Source of the DNA: Tersicoccus mangrovi
GTDB taxonomy: Bacteria > Actinomycetota > Actinomycetes > Actinomycetales > Micrococcaceae
DNA length: 64,000 bases
Assembly (NCBI RefSeq): GCF_036881825.1
Contig: NZ_JBAJMW010000002.1
Coordinates: forward strand, 1 to 64,000
Direction: 5' to 3'
In this document: piece by piece, positions 61,173 through 64,000 of the stretch
Numbering within the stretch: the stretch's first letter is position 1
Layout of the letters: each line of letters begins with the position of its first letter
Position numbers and translations under genes: made by a program
Notes under the pieces: model-generated
The model's database searches: none
The model's input: the letters and a program-made list of their open reading frames with translations, nothing else
What the model was told of the DNA's origin: nothing

Positions 61173-61178
61173 TATGCT
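61173..61178 (+). promoter_or_regulatory. -10 element TATGCT, leaderless promoter
   Basis: TATGCT is followed by six bases and GTG 61185. No ribosome binding site is present. Confidence 0.5.
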
Positions 61179-61184
61179 GGATCG

Positions 61185-61835
61185 GTGAGTAGGCGGACCA
61201 GTGTGCAACCCAGCGAGACGGCGGCCGATCGCGCCTACGCCGTCATCCGCGAGCGGATCCTCGACGGTACCCTCGCCGGCGGAGCCCTGGTCAGCGAGGG
61301 TGAGTTCGCCGCCGACCTGCAACTCAGCCGCACCCCCGTCCGCGAGGCCTTCCTCCGGCTGCAGGCCGAAGGCTGGATGACGCTCTACCCCAAGCGCGGC
61401 GCGCTGGTCCGGCCGGTTTCCCCCGACGAGGACCGCGAGGTCCTCGAAGCGCGGCTGCTCGTCGAGACCGCCGCCGTCCACACCGCCTCCGCGGCCTCCG
61501 ACGACGCGGCCGCCCTGGCCGAGGACCTGACCGGGATCCTCGAGCGGCAGCGCGACGCACTCAACACCCGGGACGCCGAGGCGTTCGCCCGCGCCGACGT
61601 CGACTTCCACCAGCGCGTCGCCGCCAGTGGCAACAACGGGATCCTCACCGCCTTCTATGGCACCCTGCAGGACCGCCAGCGCCGGATGACCGCCACGACC
61701 GTCCACCGGTACGACGGCGCCCCGCACTTACTGCTCGAGCAGCACGAGGCGCTCACCCGGGCCATCGCCGACCGCGATCCGGACGCCTTCGCCGCCCTGC
61801 TCCGCCGGCACGTCCGGGAGAACCGCGCCACCTGA
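61185..61835 (+). CDS. GntR-family regulator, FadR subfamily (FCD)
   Basis: A 216-residue regulator. The winged HTH (SEGEFAADLQLSRTPVREAF, about 40-60; ending YPKRGALV) precedes an FCD domain with VDFHQRVAASGNN, a metal/organic-acid site. The start is GTG 61185 with a leaderless promoter; the ATGs at 61134-61137 lie upstream of the -10 element and would not be in the transcript. It precedes an MFS gene by 98 bases and probably controls it. Confidence 0.87.
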   Translation: MSRRTSVQPSETAADRAYAVIRERILDGTLAGGALVSEGEFAADLQLSRTPVREAFLRLQAEGWMTLYPKRGALVRPVSPDEDREVLEARLLVETAAVHTASAASDDAAALAEDLTGILERQRDALNTRDAEAFARADVDFHQRVAASGNNGILTAFYGTLQDRQRRMTATTVHRYDGAPHLLLEQHEALTRAIADRDPDAFAALLRRHVRENRAT

Positions 61836-61933
61836 CGCGACCACCGGACGACAAGCCCCCATCGAGCGCCGACGACGTCGCCCGTCACCACCACTCTCGA
61901 AACCGACCGCGACCCGCCCGCGAGAAAGTGATC

Positions 61934-63241
61934 ATGAGCGCGACCACCGCCGCCCACCCGTCCACCACCACCCCGCCGACCGGCGGAAGGCAGGGCCGTG
62001 TCCCCGGCTGGCTCGCCGCCTGCGGGATGCTCTTCGCCGTCGGCTGGGGCGGCAACGAGTTCACCCCGCTGCTGACGATGTACCGGCAGGAATCGGGGCT
62101 GAGCAGCCAGGCGGTCACCATCCTGCTCGGCGCCTATGTGGTCGGTATCGTCCCCGCGCTGCTCGTCGGCGGCCCCCTCTCGGACCGGTTCGGCCGCCGT
62201 CCCCTGATGCTGCCCGCCCCCGTGCTGTGCGTGGGCGGCAGCGCCCTGCTCGCCGCCGGCGGCCTGCTGCCCGGCGCCGGCGGCACCGTGCTGCTCCTGG
62301 CCGGGCGGGTGCTCTCCGGTCTCGCCCTCGGTCTGGTGATGGCGGTCGGCACCAGCTGGGTCAAGGAGCTCTCCCAACCGCCGTTCGACGACGTCGACCC
62401 CGGCGCCGGCGCCCGCCGCGCCGCCCTCTCGCTCACCCTCGGATTCTGCCTCGGCGCCGCCGTCGCCGCGGCCCTGGCCCAGTTCGGGCCGTTCCGCACC
62501 GTGCTGCCCTACGCGGTCAACATCCTCATCACCGCCACGGTGTCGCTCTGCATGGTCCGGGCGCCGGAGACCCGCGCCCCGCAGACCGACCCGCGGCCGC
62601 TGCGCCAGGACCTGCGCATCCCGTCGGCCACCCACCGCCGGTTCCTGCTCGTCGTCGTGCCGATGGCGCCGTGGGTGTTCGGCACCGCGGCGTCCGCCTA
62701 CGCGATCCTCGCCACTCTGCTCGCCCCGAAGGTGCCCGGCTTCGAGGTCGGGTTCGCCGGCCTGCTGTGTCTGGTCGGGCTCGGCTGTGGCCTCGGCAGC
62801 CAGCAGGTGGCCAAGCGGCTGGACACGCCGCACTCCTCCCGGGCCGTCGTCGTCGCCCTCGCCTGCACCGCGCTCGGGATGCTGCTGGCCGTCTGGGCGG
62901 CCATCACGCTCACGGTCCTGGCCGCCATCATCGGTGCCGCCGTCCTCGGCACCGCCTACGGGCTGCTGCTGGTCTCCGGGCTGCAGGAGGTGCAGCGCAT
63001 CGCCGGGCCGGACGGGCTCGCCGGCCTGACGGCGGTCTTCTACTCGCTGACGTACGTCGGGTTCTTCGTGCCCGCCGTCCTCGCGGCGCTGGCCCGGTGG
63101 TTCAGCTACCCGGTGATGTTCGCGGCCGGGGCCGTTCTCGCCCTGGTGAGCCTCGGCATCGTCGCGCTCTGCTGGCGTAGGCATCTGCCTCTCGCCACCG
63201 TGGTGGAAGCTGCCGCGGCACGCGCGGTACAGCCGGACTGA
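61934..63241 (+). CDS. MFS transporter
   Basis: A 435-residue inner-membrane protein with 12 helices. LVGGPLSDRFGRRPLML is the MFS loop signature; WGGNEFTPLLTMYRQESGLS after helix 1 is shared by a set of actinobacterial MFS proteins near GntR regulators. The transported compound is unknown. ATG 61934 chosen; an in-frame GTG at 61928 has no better site. Confidence 0.82.
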   Translation: MSATTAAHPSTTTPPTGGRQGRVPGWLAACGMLFAVGWGGNEFTPLLTMYRQESGLSSQAVTILLGAYVVGIVPALLVGGPLSDRFGRRPLMLPAPVLCVGGSALLAAGGLLPGAGGTVLLLAGRVLSGLALGLVMAVGTSWVKELSQPPFDDVDPGAGARRAALSLTLGFCLGAAVAAALAQFGPFRTVLPYAVNILITATVSLCMVRAPETRAPQTDPRPLRQDLRIPSATHRRFLLVVVPMAPWVFGTAASAYAILATLLAPKVPGFEVGFAGLLCLVGLGCGLGSQQVAKRLDTPHSSRAVVVALACTALGMLLAVWAAITLTVLAAIIGAAVLGTAYGLLLVSGLQEVQRIAGPDGLAGLTAVFYSLTYVGFFVPAVLAALARWFSYPVMFAAGAVLALVSLGIVALCWRRHLPLATVVEAAAARAVQPD

Positions 63242-63362
63242 CCTGCGGAAACATGGAGACCCTTCCCACAGACGGGTTCCGCACCGCCCCTCCGACCTGC
63301 TGCAATGGAGGACGAGCCCAGACTCGCCGACGCCCCTCCGACGCCGACGAAAGGACGCCGCC

Positions 63363-64000
63363 GTGCCCACCGCGCGCACCGACGTCACGCCCGCCCCCGA
63401 CACCGCCGACCAGCCGAGCGGGAACCGAAGGATCAAGCCCCGACGGATCCGCCGACTGAACCTTCCATTTCTGCTCATCCTGCTCGGCTTCGCCGCCGCG
63501 TGGCTGGCCGTCTCCCCCCACCGCCGCCGTCGTCTTCCTGGCACTGGCGACGCTGGAGATCGCCATGGTCGCCGACTCCTCGGTCCCCATGGCCGGCATC
63601 GCCTTCCGCCTCCGCACCCCCGCCCGCAAGCTCTTCCTCTCCGTCGGGCTGATCGGCGTCGTGCTCGGCATGCGCCTGCTGCTGCCCCCGACCGCGGTGG
63701 CAGTGAACGAGGACGAGAGCCTCGCGACCGCCGCCCGCGAGGCCGTCGTCCAGCCCGACCTCTTCACCGCCCACCTCGCCGCCGCCCGACCCGGGCTGGC
63801 TGCCTTCGGCGCCGCCTTCATCTGGCTGGTCTTCGCCGAGTACCTCTTCAACGTCGACCGCGCCAGGCGGAAGCCCTGGCTGTCCTGGCCCGAGGCCGTC
63901 CTCGCCCGCGTCCGCCACCCCCGGGCCGCCTCCTACCTGAGCGCCCTGCTGCTGACCGCCGGCATGGTGCTCCTCTCCCCCGCGGAGCTGATGACGGCGG
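63363..64000 (+). pseudogene. DUF475 (TerC-like) membrane protein, frameshifted and cut by the window end
   Basis: GTG at 63363 has AAAGGA seven bases upstream and starts a frame that reads PFLLILLGFAAAWLAVS (first helix). At a run of six C (63514-63519) the frame breaks; removing one C restores PTAAVVFLALATLEIAMVAD, LRTPARKLFLSVGLIGVVLG and LAAFGAAFIWLVFAEYLFN, all in DUF475/TerC style. The intact product would be a multi-helix membrane protein, possibly a metal exporter. Error, phase variation or decay are all possible. The 3' end lies outside the window. Confidence 0.7.

Overview
The window is chromosomal DNA of a high-GC actinobacterium. Most of it is visibly above 70% G+C, GTG and TTG starts are common, genes overlap by GTGA or ATGA, and several genes look leaderless (TANNNT six or seven bases before the start codon). 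The gene mix (FadR-type GntR regulators, a Baeyer-Villiger monooxygenase, DUF6282, an ECF sigma factor paired with a YCII/DGPF protein, CycA, WYL regulators) suits a soil actinomycete, perhaps of the Geodermatophilales or Pseudonocardiales. That placement is inference.

Layout. 1-9.2 kb: housekeeping and accessory metabolism (cut gene at the left edge with a 24-bp palindrome, a CycA-type amino acid permease, an FAD oxidoreductase, a fungal-type cytosine deaminase, an epoxide hydrolase, an SDR, a GH2 glycosidase, a MazG-like protein, an AHSA1 protein). 9.2-25.4 kb: a long minus-strand catabolic operon, about 16 genes in tight overlap, with a divergent HSL-type esterase and PucR-like regulator at its head. 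It joins a Baeyer-Villiger monooxygenase, a metallo-beta-lactamase-fold lactonase, an SDR, two HIBADH-type dehydrogenases, three carboxymuconolactone-decarboxylase-family genes, two cupin-type proteins, an HpcH/HpaI aldolase, a cyclase-family hydrolase, two DUF6282 proteins, an MHS-type transporter and a GntR regulator. It looks like a complete uptake and breakdown route for a cyclic ketone, lactone or ring-derived acid whose identity cannot be read from the sequence.

25.5-44.7 kb: assorted single genes: an esterase, ogt, an MFS remnant, DUF1905, a CPA1 antiporter, YCII plus an ECF42-type sigma factor broken by a frameshift, a Bcr/CflA exporter, a WYL regulator with a PhnB-like protein, a glutathione peroxidase, an ATP-grasp protein, a double GNAT, a lysophospholipase, and a LysR gene facing two aldo/keto reductases. 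The second reductase has a duplicated 3' end, 0.9 kb downstream, that borders the next region.

44.7-60.8 kb: the most striking part, a 16-kb four-gene minus-strand operon of visibly lower G+C next to a tRNA-Pro(GGG) gene. It encodes a SNF2/RapA-like helicase (DrmD-like), a 1525-aa adenine-specific DNA methyltransferase with an N-terminal VEAK motif, a 2117-aa DEAD helicase with DUF1998 and a C-terminal Vsr/DUF559-like nuclease domain, and a UvrD-like helicase with a ParE/RelE-like N-terminus. Junctions are a 1-bp gap or TGATG overlaps. This is a probable anti-phage system that mixes DISARM and Druantia parts but matches neither. 61-64 kb: tRNA-Pro, a leaderless GntR regulator, an MFS transporter, and a DUF475-like membrane protein frameshifted at a run of six C and cut by the window end.

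All functions are read from motifs and family resemblance by eye; no search was run.
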